A stretch of DNA of 64,000 nt, from NCBI GenBank assembly GCA_039105265.1, contig JAPFFF010000002.1, positions 1,612,001 to 1,676,000 of the forward strand. Direction: 5' to 3'. A program made the position numbers and the translations under genes. This DNA is from Tritrichomonas musculus. Taxonomy: Eukaryota > Parabasalia > Tritrichomonadida > Tritrichomonadidae. Under the pieces are notes generated by a model. It was not told the DNA's origin. It saw nothing but the letters and a program-made list of their open reading frames with translations, and searched no databases. Below, piece after piece: positions 38,087-47,312 of this stretch (its first letter is position 1; every line of letters begins with the position of its first letter).

Positions 38087-41000
38087 TTATTTGTACATAT
38101 AACTTCCAATCGTTTGTTCATCATTCATTATATTGATATTTCTAAACACAGGGGGAAAGTTAATCAAATCATTGATTTTATTCTTTGGACATCTCAATTT
38201 GACTTCGGCTTTGAATATAAACTCAGGGTTTGCATCAAATCGCTTCTTTGATTGAATGATATTCATTGCAGCATTGAATACCTTTTCATTCTTGTTTCCA
38301 TCTTCATCATAAACATCAAATCGTTTTATAAATGAACCAGGCATGTACATGATTCCTCCGTGATAGGGATTGAATGAATGTTTTACTGAACTGAATGATG
38401 AAGGATACAATGAATTGAAATCAATACCAGCAACGTGTGAGACTATGTTAGTAGTGTCATAGCTGATGATTCTGTCATTGACGGCATCATATTTGAGTTT
38501 ATTGATTAATGTTTGACCTCTGATGTTCACTCGATGAAGTACATTTGATAACCCTCCCGTTATATTCTCTCTCAAGTTGTAGTATTCTTTTTCATCAGTT
38601 ATGAGTGTGGGAAGGTGATGGAGCTTGCAGAATTTCTTCAATTGTATTTTGGTTCTTGTTATCTTGTCGTCATCACGTTGTCTCAAACGATTACATTCAG
38701 CACAAGCCAACAAACAGTTATCAATCTGATGTCCTTTGTTGTTATCTATTCGGTCAAGAGTTGGTTTGTTGTTGTAAGTAAAGTGTTCACCACACAAATG
38801 ACATTTACCTGTTTCATTTGATTCATACAATTTCATGAATGCATCAAAATCCTTTTCACTAACACATTTTGATATATCACGTTGATTTTGGTTCATCTGA
38901 TTATGTTTCATGTCTTGTTTTCGATAGTTATCACATTTATTTAACCACCATTTCATTGTTGGTTTAAATGTATTTGATTTATTGATGATTTCATAGTCGT
39001 TCTTCGGATTGAAATCTTTATAAGCAAGAGCATATTTGATACATGATGCGTTCTTCGACAATGAAAGATTGCTAATCAAATCAACTTTGTATTCAGCATT
39101 CATTTGAATAAGGTTGTCAATCGGTTTAATCATCATTTCAACATCATTGTCATTGTATGACAACAAGTAATCCCAACGTGTTGCAAACCTCTTTGAATCA
39201 ATCAAATACTCCTCATAATCGGCTTTCGTTAATGGATTCTTTTGATTGAGATAACTGTAGAAGTCTTCATATTTGAATGGTTCACTCTTTGACAACACTT
39301 CATTATAATTATCACTGTTGATTGCTTCATAAGGAAAGACACCTTTCGAACTGTTAGTGGTATCACCAAAATCAATTCCAAACTGTTTGAGTGTTCCTCC
39401 AGCAACAAATGCTTGTGCGTCAATGAATCGTAATCGAATAGGATACTTTGATGATTTCAATATGAATTGTTTCAATGATGTAGCTGTTCCAATCATTCCG
39501 CTATCGATAGACCAATGATTTTTAATCAGTTGCTCTTTGAATAAGTTTGAATCAAATCGTGATGAATTAAAACCGAACACTGTTATTGTTTTCAATGATG
39601 TATCAATCTTGTTGAGTTCATCTTCCGATTTATCTTTAATGAAGCTCTTCAAATGATTCAATTTATCAACATACACATCACAGCCAACAACAAATAACCA
39701 GTCAATCCATTTGGTTATGAAGTTTGGCAATCTGATGTCAAAGTTCTTTGTTATCAAACCTTTATCAAGTTTCACACATGATGAAACACTCAAAGGAATC
39801 AATCGAGAATTGATAACAGATTTATCACTGACTTTCTTTTCAATCTTTTGCTCCATTGTTTCAAAATCATAAGTGATATAATGAATTGTTGGCTTCCACT
39901 CAAGTTCATATGAAAGACAATACAAATAAACAGGATTGTTTAAGATGTGCGGGCAGTATGGTAAAGCTTCTCGTGAAGGAATGAAATCCTTTTTGAATCT
40001 ACCATCACATTTCTTGACATGGTTATTGAATCTGTCAATATTGTGATTTCCTTTATGAATATATGAACCACAATGAGGACATATATGAATATTTGTTAAT
40101 GCTTCAGCATTGGTGATGTACATGATGTGAAGTATCTTATCCTTTGAATACAACAGGGCTGAAAACGTTTTTGTTTCATCATCGACGTTATGCCATTGGT
40201 CTTGAATATCATAAATATGTTTCTCTTTGTCATATTCATAGATGTTGACATTGATGTTATGCTTCTTCGCTGATTCTTTCATTTCTTCAATCGTGATACC
40301 TTTGAACGAGTTGATGAATTGATTTGCTTCTTTTGTAGGTTTAGTTGAATAAGTTATTCCATGGTCTTCACATAATATTTTCTTTGCTGCTTTGGTTCTG
40401 TTAGCTGTATTATATTTTGTTTTCTTTTCATCTTTGTTTAGATTTGTTAGTTCAGGAAACAAACAACAAGCAAGAAATCGATACCAACACAAACAATCAT
40501 CAACGTTATCAATAATGATATATTTATTTTTAATGAATTCTTTTGGCAAGCCATCAATCTTACCTGTTATCTTAACGACACGAGAGATTGTAAATGAAAC
40601 AGACCAAACAATACACAATTTGATGTTTGAAGCGGTGGTTTCATATTCATGAATCTTTGATTCAATATACAGTTTAACTTTATCAATATCTTTATTCTCT
40701 CTAACAATTATCGGAATTGATGATTTATAATTCTTCCAATTGATATCGCTTGCCTCATATGTATATCTTTCGTTTTCATTCTTGGGCGGTATCTCAAATA
40801 TACCAGTCAATTGAAAATATATTTTGAATGGTTTCACTTCTTGTTGAAATACAGTTTCAGTCAAATATTCATTGATGTCTTCAATTGATGAAACTCCGTT
40901 CTTGTAATATATTTTGATTGGTTCTTTACTGTCTTCATCTAATCGTTCAACCTTTTCACTATCGTTTGGGAACTGGTCAATAAAATGACTGCATGCTTCT

Positions 41001-41593
41001 ACTGCTTCATCAAAGTTCTCAGGTTCATTGATTATGAAATATGAGTCATGTTTTGAATGCACACCTTTATAGCCAAACTTTTTGAGATATTCAATTAATT
41101 CAGCATTTTCATTGTTAAATCGAATGTCTTCATATCGTTGTGGCTGTTTGTTTGTTTTTGGTGGTAATGGTCTCAATAATATATTATCAGATTTAATTAA
41201 TTGAAGGGCTTTGTTGAGTGCATCATGAGCTATTTTAATATTGTCCTCGATTTGTTGTTGTTTTAGTTTTTGTTCATCATCTTGTTCTTCTTCATGTTCT
41301 TCCTCTTCTTCATGTTGTTCCTCTTCCTCCTCTTCTGCTTGTTCTTCTGCTTCTTTCTTCATTCTATTAACGAAATCTAATATTGATATGTCATCTATTC
41401 TATTACCTTCATGTTCTCTAAAACCGTATGAATTCAGATAGTTTTCTAAGATTGATTTGAAGTGTTTAACATCATAATCACTAGGCTTAGATGTTGACAA
41501 GCGAGGTTTTAATTGAAGTTCATTATTGATATACCTGATTTGTTCAATAACAAATGATTTGGTATCTTTTTGATAGTAATAACGAGAACTCAT
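38087..41593 (-). CDS. polB: B-family DNA polymerase, N-terminal part with embedded HNH domain
   Basis: 1168 aa. A Glu-rich stretch lies near residues 90-110. Next comes a DDCLCWYRFLA segment like the OTU/papain-like part seen in some Polinton polymerases, and a zinc finger CPHCGSYIHKGNH. Exo I is YDFETMEQ (D576), Exo II FNSSRFDSNLF, and Exo III YNDNDVEMM (D817). An HNH-type zinc domain occupies about 931-985 (CHLCGEHF, LDRIDNNKGH, CAECN), followed by palm motif A, DFNSLYPSS (D1058). The frame ends at TAA 38087 between motifs A and B. Confidence 0.88.
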   Translation of the reverse strand: MSSRYYYQKDTKSFVIEQIRYINNELQLKPRLSTSKPSDYDVKHFKSILENYLNSYGFREHEGNRIDDISILDFVNRMKKEAEEQAEEEEEEQHEEEEEHEEEQDDEQKLKQQQIEDNIKIAHDALNKALQLIKSDNILLRPLPPKTNKQPQRYEDIRFNNENAELIEYLKKFGYKGVHSKHDSYFIINEPENFDEAVEACSHFIDQFPNDSEKVERLDEDSKEPIKIYYKNGVSSIEDINEYLTETVFQQEVKPFKIYFQLTGIFEIPPKNENERYTYEASDINWKNYKSSIPIIVRENKDIDKVKLYIESKIHEYETTASNIKLCIVWSVSFTISRVVKITGKIDGLPKEFIKNKYIIIDNVDDCLCWYRFLACCLFPELTNLNKDEKKTKYNTANRTKAAKKILCEDHGITYSTKPTKEANQFINSFKGITIEEMKESAKKHNINVNIYEYDKEKHIYDIQDQWHNVDDETKTFSALLYSKDKILHIMYITNAEALTNIHICPHCGSYIHKGNHNIDRFNNHVKKCDGRFKKDFIPSREALPYCPHILNNPVYLYCLSYELEWKPTIHYITYDFETMEQKIEKKVSDKSVINSRLIPLSVSSCVKLDKGLITKNFDIRLPNFITKWIDWLFVVGCDVYVDKLNHLKSFIKDKSEDELNKIDTSLKTITVFGFNSSRFDSNLFKEQLIKNHWSIDSGMIGTATSLKQFILKSSKYPIRLRFIDAQAFVAGGTLKQFGIDFGDTTNSSKGVFPYEAINSDNYNEVLSKSEPFKYEDFYSYLNQKNPLTKADYEEYLIDSKRFATRWDYLLSYNDNDVEMMIKPIDNLIQMNAEYKVDLISNLSLSKNASCIKYALAYKDFNPKNDYEIINKSNTFKPTMKWWLNKCDNYRKQDMKHNQMNQNQRDISKCVSEKDFDAFMKLYESNETGKCHLCGEHFTYNNKPTLDRIDNNKGHQIDNCLLACAECNRLRQRDDDKITRTKIQLKKFCKLHHLPTLITDEKEYYNLRENITGGLSNVLHRVNIRGQTLINKLKYDAVNDRIISYDTTNIVSHVAGIDFNSLYPSSFSSVKHSFNPYHGGIMYMPGSFIKRFDVYDEDGNKNEKVFNAAMNIIQSKKRFDANPEFIFKAEVKLRCPKNKINDLINFPPVFRNINIMNDEQTIGSYMYK

Positions 41594-41679
41594 TTATGAT
41601 ATAATTAAAAAATCAATTTATTTGAAATTTGAAAAATGTTAAATCAAAAAAAATAATTCAGGTTTTTTATTTCATTGAA

Positions 41680-42186
41680 ATGACAGAATTAATAGAGATA
41701 TTGAAACATGTTGATGCAATCCGTCATTTGTTAACGATATTGATTGCTAAATCAGATGACCATGAAGCTTTCAGGAACCTTGTGAATAATGTTTCATTTG
41801 ACAATGACAATAATGATTCATCATCAGATGAAGAAAATCTGCCCCATTTCTCTAAACAAAATAGTTTATTGAATGATATAACACCAAAAAGTGATAAACC
41901 AAAGCGCTCCTTATTCAATTCATCAAAGTTCTTAAACGCTCATGACCGTGAATTGGTTCTACAGTTCCTTGATGATGAACGAATGAATGAAATTAATAAG
42001 TTGCCAGCTCATAAACAAGCATCATACACAAAACTATTAATCAAAAAGCATTTAAACATAGATATATCAACGTACATGGTTAACAAGATTCTCACATTGA
42101 AAAGGCAACAGACTCATGACAATGATGATGATGAAGACAATGATAACAATAACAATAACAATCAAAGAAGACCACAATTGATTTAA
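41680..42186 (+). CDS. HTH-like conserved protein (168 aa)
   Basis: The start at 41680 (MTELIEILKHVD) is chosen because it follows the T-rich motif GGTTTTTTATTTCATTGAA; an upstream ATG at 41629 is possible. The C-terminal helical domain (SSKFLNAHDRELVLQFLDD, then LLIKKHLNIDISTYMVNKI) is conserved in the C protein at 55667-56074 and has a helix-turn-helix look. The tail is Asp/Asn-rich. Probably a regulator or DNA-binding accessory; inferred only. Divergent from polB. Confidence 0.55.
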   Translation: MTELIEILKHVDAIRHLLTILIAKSDDHEAFRNLVNNVSFDNDNNDSSSDEENLPHFSKQNSLLNDITPKSDKPKRSLFNSSKFLNAHDRELVLQFLDDERMNEINKLPAHKQASYTKLLIKKHLNIDISTYMVNKILTLKRQQTHDNDDDEDNDNNNNNNQRRPQLI

Positions 42187-42225
42187 ATTCATTGAATCAT
42201 TTGAAGTTTTTATTTTTGGTTTAAA

Positions 42226-42471
42226 ATGAATAGTGCAATTAATGGCTTGAGTTGTGATACATCATCTTTACACGTTCAGTTTCGAATAGTTAAAGACAAG
42301 ATATTCAATGAATGTATGAATTCTGAAGATGACGCATTAAACGGAAAGTTTGATAAGATGATTCACATTTTGACAATATATAAACAACTATTTAATGATA
42401 TTGAATCGATTAAAATACAATTGAGAGCTATTGATGAACGTATCAAATCAGCTGAACAGATGACTTTGTAA
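42226..42471 (+). CDS. 81-aa helical protein
   Basis: An all-helical short protein (KMIHILTIYKQLFNDIESIK) with no recognised family. It lies 40 bp after the previous gene, preceded by TTTTTATTTTTGG seven bases before the ATG. Part of the rightward cluster leading to the ATPase. Confidence 0.5.
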   Translation: MNSAINGLSCDTSSLHVQFRIVKDKIFNECMNSEDDALNGKFDKMIHILTIYKQLFNDIESIKIQLRAIDERIKSAEQMTL

Positions 42472-42540
42472 ATGATTCATTGAATGGCTCATCATTAATG
42501 TTGTTTTATTTTTGATTTTAATTTTTTTATTTTCATTTAA

Positions 42541-43143
42541 ATGAGTCAACCAGTTGAACAAGCTAACAATGAAAACACTAATGATGAAGCTGAATTTGAA
42601 CCGTTAAAAGGATTTGAAAATGATTATGAAATTCAAACAACTTATCCATATAACATAAGGAAGAAGAAAACAGGAAGGATATTGAAAGAAAGTGATAGAG
42701 GACATGGTTATATTCAAGTTCATTTGAATTTAATATCATATAACAAACATATATTAATTGCAAAACAATTTATACCAAATCCTGATAATCTACCAGAAGT
42801 AGACCACATTAATCATGATAGAAGTGATTATCATTTATCCAATCTTCGTTGGTGCACTCATATTACAAACATGAGAAATCTTTCTATTCATAAGAATATT
42901 CCAATTGAATATGTTGATTCAATATCAGATGATGCAACGGTTATTGATGAATACAATAATCATGAATTCACTGATTATTATTTTGATGAAGATAACTTTT
43001 ATTATTATAATGGTGTGAAATATAAAAAGCTTAGAGTCAATGAAAATAAATATGGTAGTAAATTTGTTGTAATGGTATCAAATGAACACAAATTTGTTCG
43101 AATTTATATATCAATATTTAAACGTTTATATGGTTTGATGTAG
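42541..43143 (+). CDS. HNH homing-type endonuclease 2 with NUMOD4-like start
   Basis: 200 aa. A NUMOD4-like segment (FEPLKGFENDYEIQTTYPYN) is followed by an AP2/NUMOD-like strand region and the HNH core (EVDHINHDRSDYHLSNLRW then CTHITN). The C-terminal domain is shared with the paralogue at 36425-36967. It is an intact stand-alone gene in the HTH-ATPase cluster, 70 bp after the previous stop. The two copies lie on opposite sides of the polymerase. Confidence 0.85.
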   Translation: MSQPVEQANNENTNDEAEFEPLKGFENDYEIQTTYPYNIRKKKTGRILKESDRGHGYIQVHLNLISYNKHILIAKQFIPNPDNLPEVDHINHDRSDYHLSNLRWCTHITNMRNLSIHKNIPIEYVDSISDDATVIDEYNNHEFTDYYFDEDNFYYYNGVKYKKLRVNENKYGSKFVVMVSNEHKFVRIYISIFKRLYGLM

Positions 43144-43198
43144 TTAATGAATCATTAATGTATTGGTTTTATTTTTACCTAAAACGAATAACTTTAAT

Positions 43199-43768
43199 AT
43201 GAATAAAGCTCGTATATTAAGTAGTGAGAACGATGCATCAGTTAAGCAGAAGCAAACGACCAGTATTAATATAAACATCAAACCAAAGCAACCACAACCA
43301 GTTGAATATCCATCAGTACAACCATTACCACAATCATCTCAAGCCACAAATTTTACTATACCTCAGATGAGTGGAGTATATCAATCACAGCTTCCAACAA
43401 ACAACGTTTCACTAGAAAGGGGTATAAGTGATATTGGTGCTGATATAACAGAACTTGAAACCAAAAACAAATTTCTTGAGATATTGTTATCAATCTATGA
43501 AACAAACCCAATAAAAGTCAATGATTTATTGATTTGTCATTCAAATACATTAATGGAACTCATCAAATTACTAACACAAGCTGATAAAGTTGAATTGATT
43601 GTCAATGAAGACTGTTCGTGTAATGGTTGTGTTTCTCATTCCAAATATCTTTTAATTGATAGAATCCTTGTGTACAAAAATAATGAATCAAATGATTTGA
43701 AATATAAATATAATAACATTTATACCGAACTCATTAGACACAACATTTCATTAAAAACATGTATTTAA
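43199..43768 (+). CDS. 189-aa protein with acidic-Cys motif (family shared with D)
   Basis: The first ATG is at 43199; the open frame upstream has no ATG. The N-terminus is Gln/Pro-rich and disordered. From about residue 85 a helical domain (TELETKNKFLEILLSIYE) leads to NEDCSCNGCVSHSKYLLID, a Cys-rich motif that could bind metal, and ends in a Tyr/Asn-rich helix. A truncated D homologue is at 22258-22748. Function unknown; the conservation between two element families suggests a core role. Confidence 0.6.
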   Translation: MNKARILSSENDASVKQKQTTSININIKPKQPQPVEYPSVQPLPQSSQATNFTIPQMSGVYQSQLPTNNVSLERGISDIGADITELETKNKFLEILLSIYETNPIKVNDLLICHSNTLMELIKLLTQADKVELIVNEDCSCNGCVSHSKYLLIDRILVYKNNESNDLKYKYNNIYTELIRHNISLKTCI

Positions 43769-43778
43769 AAACTAATAA

Positions 43779-43910
43779 ATGATATATGAAATATTAGTTG
43801 TTTCATTATTAACAGGTTTATTTTTAGTGAAGATTGTTGAACTATCATTAATGATGCCAGACAAAGAACCAGAACTCAGTGAAGAGATAAGAACAAAAAT
43901 GTATTCATGA
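43779..43910 (+). CDS. 43-aa single-pass membrane protein
   Basis: ATG at 43779, TGA at 43908-43910. The protein starts MIYEILVVSLLTGLFLVKIV, a clean transmembrane helix, then a charged tail (PDKEPELSEEIRTK). It lies between the Cys-motif gene and the ATPase on the same strand with short gaps. Small membrane proteins next to the packaging ATPase are common in membrane-containing jelly-roll viruses; the role here is inferred. Confidence 0.5.
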   Translation: MIYEILVVSLLTGLFLVKIVELSLMMPDKEPELSEEIRTKMYS

Positions 43911-43934
43911 AGAGCTTTAACGAAAACTAAAGAA

Positions 43935-44849
43935 ATGAAACGTTTCATGAAACCCACACAGTTTAATTATAATGAGATTTTATTCTCTAGTGGTTCTGAT
44001 TATGATGATGACCAAATGAGTTTTGCATTTGAATATGAATCATTCAAGCCAACAGTTAATGAAACAACATTTAATATTGATGATGAAATGAACAAAGCAT
44101 ATCAACGCAATGAATCAAAAATAAAAAACGAATCAATCAGACCAATCGCAAACGGTATCTATTCATATTACAATTCATTGAACATACTCGTTGGTCAACA
44201 AGGTAAAGGAAAGAGTCATATAATGCTATCTGATGTTATTCAAATGTCTCGAATGAAGAACGCTGGCTTTCATTTAATTGTTTATGTATCACGAAACGGA
44301 ACAATCAATGATGCAACATTCGAAAGCCAACGCGAATTGATACAGCTACCAATAAAAACTGTTGCTGACAACAATGCTGAAGAGTATCTTAAACAACTTG
44401 ATTTATATAAAGAATTGTATAACAAATATTCATCAACACCAAAAATAGTAATCGATGAAAAGAAGTTAAACGATATGTTTGAGTTTCTTCATATCGATAA
44501 ACTAGGTCAACCGAATAAACCTCTAAATACAATTATTCTTTGTGAAGACTTCTTGAAATCGAAACTAATTAAATCATCTTATTTTATCAATACCATTAGT
44601 CAGCTTCGACACAAGAATCTAATCATATTCGTTAACATCCAGTTCTTCAAAGCTTTAACAACTGAATTGAAAAATAATGCAACATCATTCTTCATCTTTA
44701 GTGGTTATTCACGACAGAAACTTGGCTACATATATCAACAAGTTCCATTCCCAATAGAGTTCGAAGAGTTATGGAATCGATACAGAACAATGAAAGCACA
44801 TCAATTCGTTTTAGTCAATGTTCGAACTAATAACCTTTCATTCATCTAA
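43935..44849 (+). CDS. FtsK/HerA (A32-like) genome-packaging ATPase
   Basis: 304 aa. Walker A is NILVGQQGKGKS (residues 83-94) and Walker B NTIILCED (about 198-205). A sensor-like region follows (HKNLIIFVNIQF), then a conserved Ser/Arg-rich stretch. Polinton ATPases of this type drive DNA into capsids, which supports a virion stage for this element. The first 60 residues are acidic and variable. The last 12 bp overlap the convergent 152-aa gene. Confidence 0.85.
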   Translation: MKRFMKPTQFNYNEILFSSGSDYDDDQMSFAFEYESFKPTVNETTFNIDDEMNKAYQRNESKIKNESIRPIANGIYSYYNSLNILVGQQGKGKSHIMLSDVIQMSRMKNAGFHLIVYVSRNGTINDATFESQRELIQLPIKTVADNNAEEYLKQLDLYKELYNKYSSTPKIVIDEKKLNDMFEFLHIDKLGQPNKPLNTIILCEDFLKSKLIKSSYFINTISQLRHKNLIIFVNIQFFKALTTELKNNATSFFIFSGYSRQKLGYIYQQVPFPIEFEELWNRYRTMKAHQFVLVNVRTNNLSFI

Positions 44850-45296
44850 TACAATTTGTTGTTGAACACCAACAAACAGTTGAGGTGTATTGATATTATA
44901 TTTTTGTCTCATCTGTTCAATGAGTTCCTTTGTTTTCTTATCTGTTGCTTTCCTGATACTGTAATTATAATACTTGTATTCTTTAAATGATTGTTCTTCA
45001 CTTGAACCTTCAACAAAGAATTCAAATGATGTTGTTGATATCCTTCTTCTAACATTTGATGTTAATGTTATATATTTGATACCGAGGTCAACAATCTTGT
45101 CGTGATAGAATCGTTTGAATTCATTATCTTTGTTCTTCAATGATATATACAACACTTTAGCTTTATATGTAGCTTTTCCACTTGGTATTGGATATCTATC
45201 ACACAGAATTGAGAAATCACATTGTTTGAACTTCTCTGATTCATCCAACATATCAATCAATGAATTGATGTAATCATAAACCTTTGGTGTTGACAT
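44838..45296 (-). CDS. 152-aa protein of unknown function near right TIR
   Basis: Mixed alpha/beta protein (MSTPKVYDYINSLIDMLDES; central beta strands ATYKAKVLYISLKNK; basic VRRRIST). The position of a viral protease in some Polintons would be here, but there is no Ulp1/adenain His-Asp-Cys pattern. It starts behind GTTTTTATTTTTTAATTTC on the minus strand and is the last gene before the right TIR. Confidence 0.5.
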   Translation of the reverse strand: MSTPKVYDYINSLIDMLDESEKFKQCDFSILCDRYPIPSGKATYKAKVLYISLKNKDNEFKRFYHDKIVDLGIKYITLTSNVRRRISTTSFEFFVEGSSEEQSFKEYKYYNYSIRKATDKKTKELIEQMRQKYNINTPQLFVGVQQQIVLDE

Positions 45297-45369
45297 GTCT
45301 TTATCATGAAATTAAAAAATAAAAACGTCATTGAAGACATTTTGCGAAGCAAAAGGGGACATAGTCCCT

Positions 45370-45637
45370 TCAACAGCCTCAAAAATAAAGTTCATCAACT
45401 TGAGAATGAATTGAACTCATTAAACAGCTCTTCATAAACAGTACATCATCCATGACATCAATCTTTTATTTTTGGTCATTTATTCAAAAGTGTCTACCCG
45501 ATTTTTGAATGAACTGGGGGGCTAATTTTGAAAAAGTGGTGATTTTTTGAGTCATAGCGCTGATGTTTGGGGTCTGTAAATCCTATGACGAAGGGGTCAT
45601 TTTTATCTGACCTCCCAAAAGCCCCCCCTATCTCTCT
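45370..45637. repeat. Element B right terminal inverted repeat
   Basis: 268 bp, the complement of 24932-25197 with a G7 run in place of G5 and one substitution near the inner end. It carries a start-less copy of the last codons of the 76-aa gene. A small stem (GGGAC-ATA-GTCCC) lies just inside at about 45346-45360. Confidence 0.93.
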
Positions 45638-45643
45638 CACCAG
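45638..45643. other. Right target-site duplication of element B
   Basis: CACCAG, identical to 24926-24931. Confidence 0.92.
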
Positions 45644-46332
45644 ACATAATACTCATCGCTGATGGATATAAAGATACAGCATCAAAATCTTGTAATCTCT
45701 CTTCAACATATTGTTTCTCATTGTTAGCTGTCATTGTCCTTCCACCAGAGACACACCTCTGGATAAAATTCTGTGGCTTGCCACTTAACTGGTAGCAATC
45801 ATCAAAGCATCCAAATCTGTATGCATAATAATAACCAATTGAAGATATGGAAATGAAATCATGTACGTCCAACATATCTGTCTTTGTCTGTTTAAATACT
45901 TCTATGAGGTCTCTATTAAATTTCTCTACACCCTTCATCAATACTATACAATCTAGTTTACAGTAATAAATAGCATACTTCATTATATCAATATTTAAAT
46001 CACTGTATGCTCCACAAGATTGTGCATTATCAATTAGTTGTTTCCAATCATGTTTTATTTGTTGTAGTGTTTTCTTATCTTTATTCTCCAAGTAATATTG
46101 TAATTGGAATTCAAGGGCTGATACATTTTTCCTCTTTATATTTTTTTCTGTGTACAATTTATATGCCATCACTTCTTTGTGGACCGGTAGCTGAAACATT
46201 TTAGCGAAAGATGCTAATGCAACAGGAATAATGGAATAACTATTGCGGAATGTTAATCTCTTCTCTATTATTGTCATCTTTCTGGTCTTCTTTGTTTTCT
46301 TATCTGTGCCTTCTATTTCTTTATCTTGTCAA
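45638..46332 (-). pseudogene. polB: Element D polB, middle part (5'-truncated)
   Basis: Continues into 24052-24931 across element B. It contains KRLTFRNSYSIIPVALASF, Exo III (YYCKLDCIVLMKG) and motif A (DFDAVSLYPSAMS), highly similar to A. The N-terminal 440 or so residues with Exo I and II are missing: upstream of KEIEGTDKKTKK the frame meets a TGA and the sequence becomes the integrase gene. The loss therefore predates or accompanied a rearrangement at about 46.3 kb. Confidence 0.85.
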
Positions 46333-47286
46333 TTGGGATTTCATATGTTGAACTTTTGATTTGTTATATGATGTGATTGATTTAACAATACCACGTTTGC
46401 CATCATCAAGTGTGGTTGCTAATGGAATGTTGTTAGCTGCTTTAACGAGTTTGTAACCTGGCATTGTATTGACAGATCCATCTGTAGATCGTATCAAGAA
46501 TTGGTTACCATCATTAGAATCAACTATGTATGCAACTTTAGATAGGTTCGAACGATGTTTAACGAATGGATTTGCATCAAACACTATCCTAACTCTGTCA
46601 CCTGGTTTGAAATCATATGGATTAACTTGATGTTCCATCTCATGTATGTATGTTAATTCGTCATCTTGAGTGATATCATTGGGTGACTTGTTATGTAGTG
46701 AACCATGTGGCATGTCATTGTATGAGTCAACTATCTGTAGTACACTTAGCTTTGGTTGATTGAATCGCATATCACGTATCGTTCTCATGAAGCGGTTGAT
46801 AATACCAAGCTTGTTATGATCGTTATCGGTTGTGGTTGTATATATGATGTTATGTTGTTGCATGAAGTCAAGCACTGTGTTTGATAAATAAGCAGCATCT
46901 TCATCTGACATAATGGCTTTGCATTGAGGTTCAACTTTGATGAACTCATTAAGTGCTCTATGTATTTCATTAGTACCCTTACCGTGTATCATATAAGCAT
47001 ATGCTTTACGTGTGTTGATGTTGATAAGTATTAAGTAGTTAGGTTGACCTGCTGCTTTATGATCAATGAACGTGTCCATTTGAAATGCATGTGGTAGCTT
47101 CGAATATATATGCATGAACTTAGGTTTGGGCTTGCGTTGATCGTGTACAACCATTGTGTTGAGATAATGTTTAGCTTCATCATCAGTGAAACCATAACGA
47201 TTGGCTATGCGTTTGAACTTAGGTAGGGACTTGGTGGGGTACTTAGCATAGACTTCATCAATGGTCTTGAATTTGACTCTATTCAT
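46321..47286 (-). CDS. int: rve-family integrase, D region
   Basis: 321 aa. N-terminal helical/zinc-less region, then core motifs: D71 in FQMDTFID and D128 in IMSDEDAAY. At the D,35,E spacing the residue is N164 (GIINRFMRTIR), so the usual third acid is missing. A C-terminal SH3/chromo-like end is present (FKPGDRVRIVFDANPF, then YKLVKA). The frame is intact otherwise. It differs strongly from the B and C integrases. Its stop overlaps the truncated polB. Probably impaired in catalysis unless Asn is tolerated. Confidence 0.85.
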   Translation of the reverse strand: MNRVKFKTIDEVYAKYPTKSLPKFKRIANRYGFTDDEAKHYLNTMVVHDQRKPKPKFMHIYSKLPHAFQMDTFIDHKAAGQPNYLILININTRKAYAYMIHGKGTNEIHRALNEFIKVEPQCKAIMSDEDAAYLSNTVLDFMQQHNIIYTTTTDNDHNKLGIINRFMRTIRDMRFNQPKLSVLQIVDSYNDMPHGSLHNKSPNDITQDDELTYIHEMEHQVNPYDFKPGDRVRIVFDANPFVKHRSNLSKVAYIVDSNDGNQFLIRSTDGSVNTMPGYKLVKAANNIPLATTLDDGKRGIVKSITSYNKSKVQHMKSQLTR

Positions 47287-47312
47287 TTGATCAATGCAAA
47301 GTAAAAATGTTA

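Larger units (their letters stand above)
24932..45637. mobile_element. Complete Maverick/Polinton element B, 20.7 kb
   Basis: The element is bounded by inverted repeats starting AGAGAGATAGGGGG and by a 6-bp duplication CACCAG. It encodes integrase, B-family polymerase, packaging ATPase and a capsid candidate. Six-bp target duplications, 5'-AG ends, this size and this gene set define Polintons/Mavericks. It is inserted in the D polymerase gene just after palm motif A. The TIRs differ only by two Gs in a homopolymer and one substitution, so insertion is recent. Confidence 0.93.

Noticed and set aside
44838-45296. Adenain/Ulp1-like maturation protease
   Set aside because: The position would suit one but no His-Asp/Glu-Cys pattern is visible, so no protease is claimed for element B.
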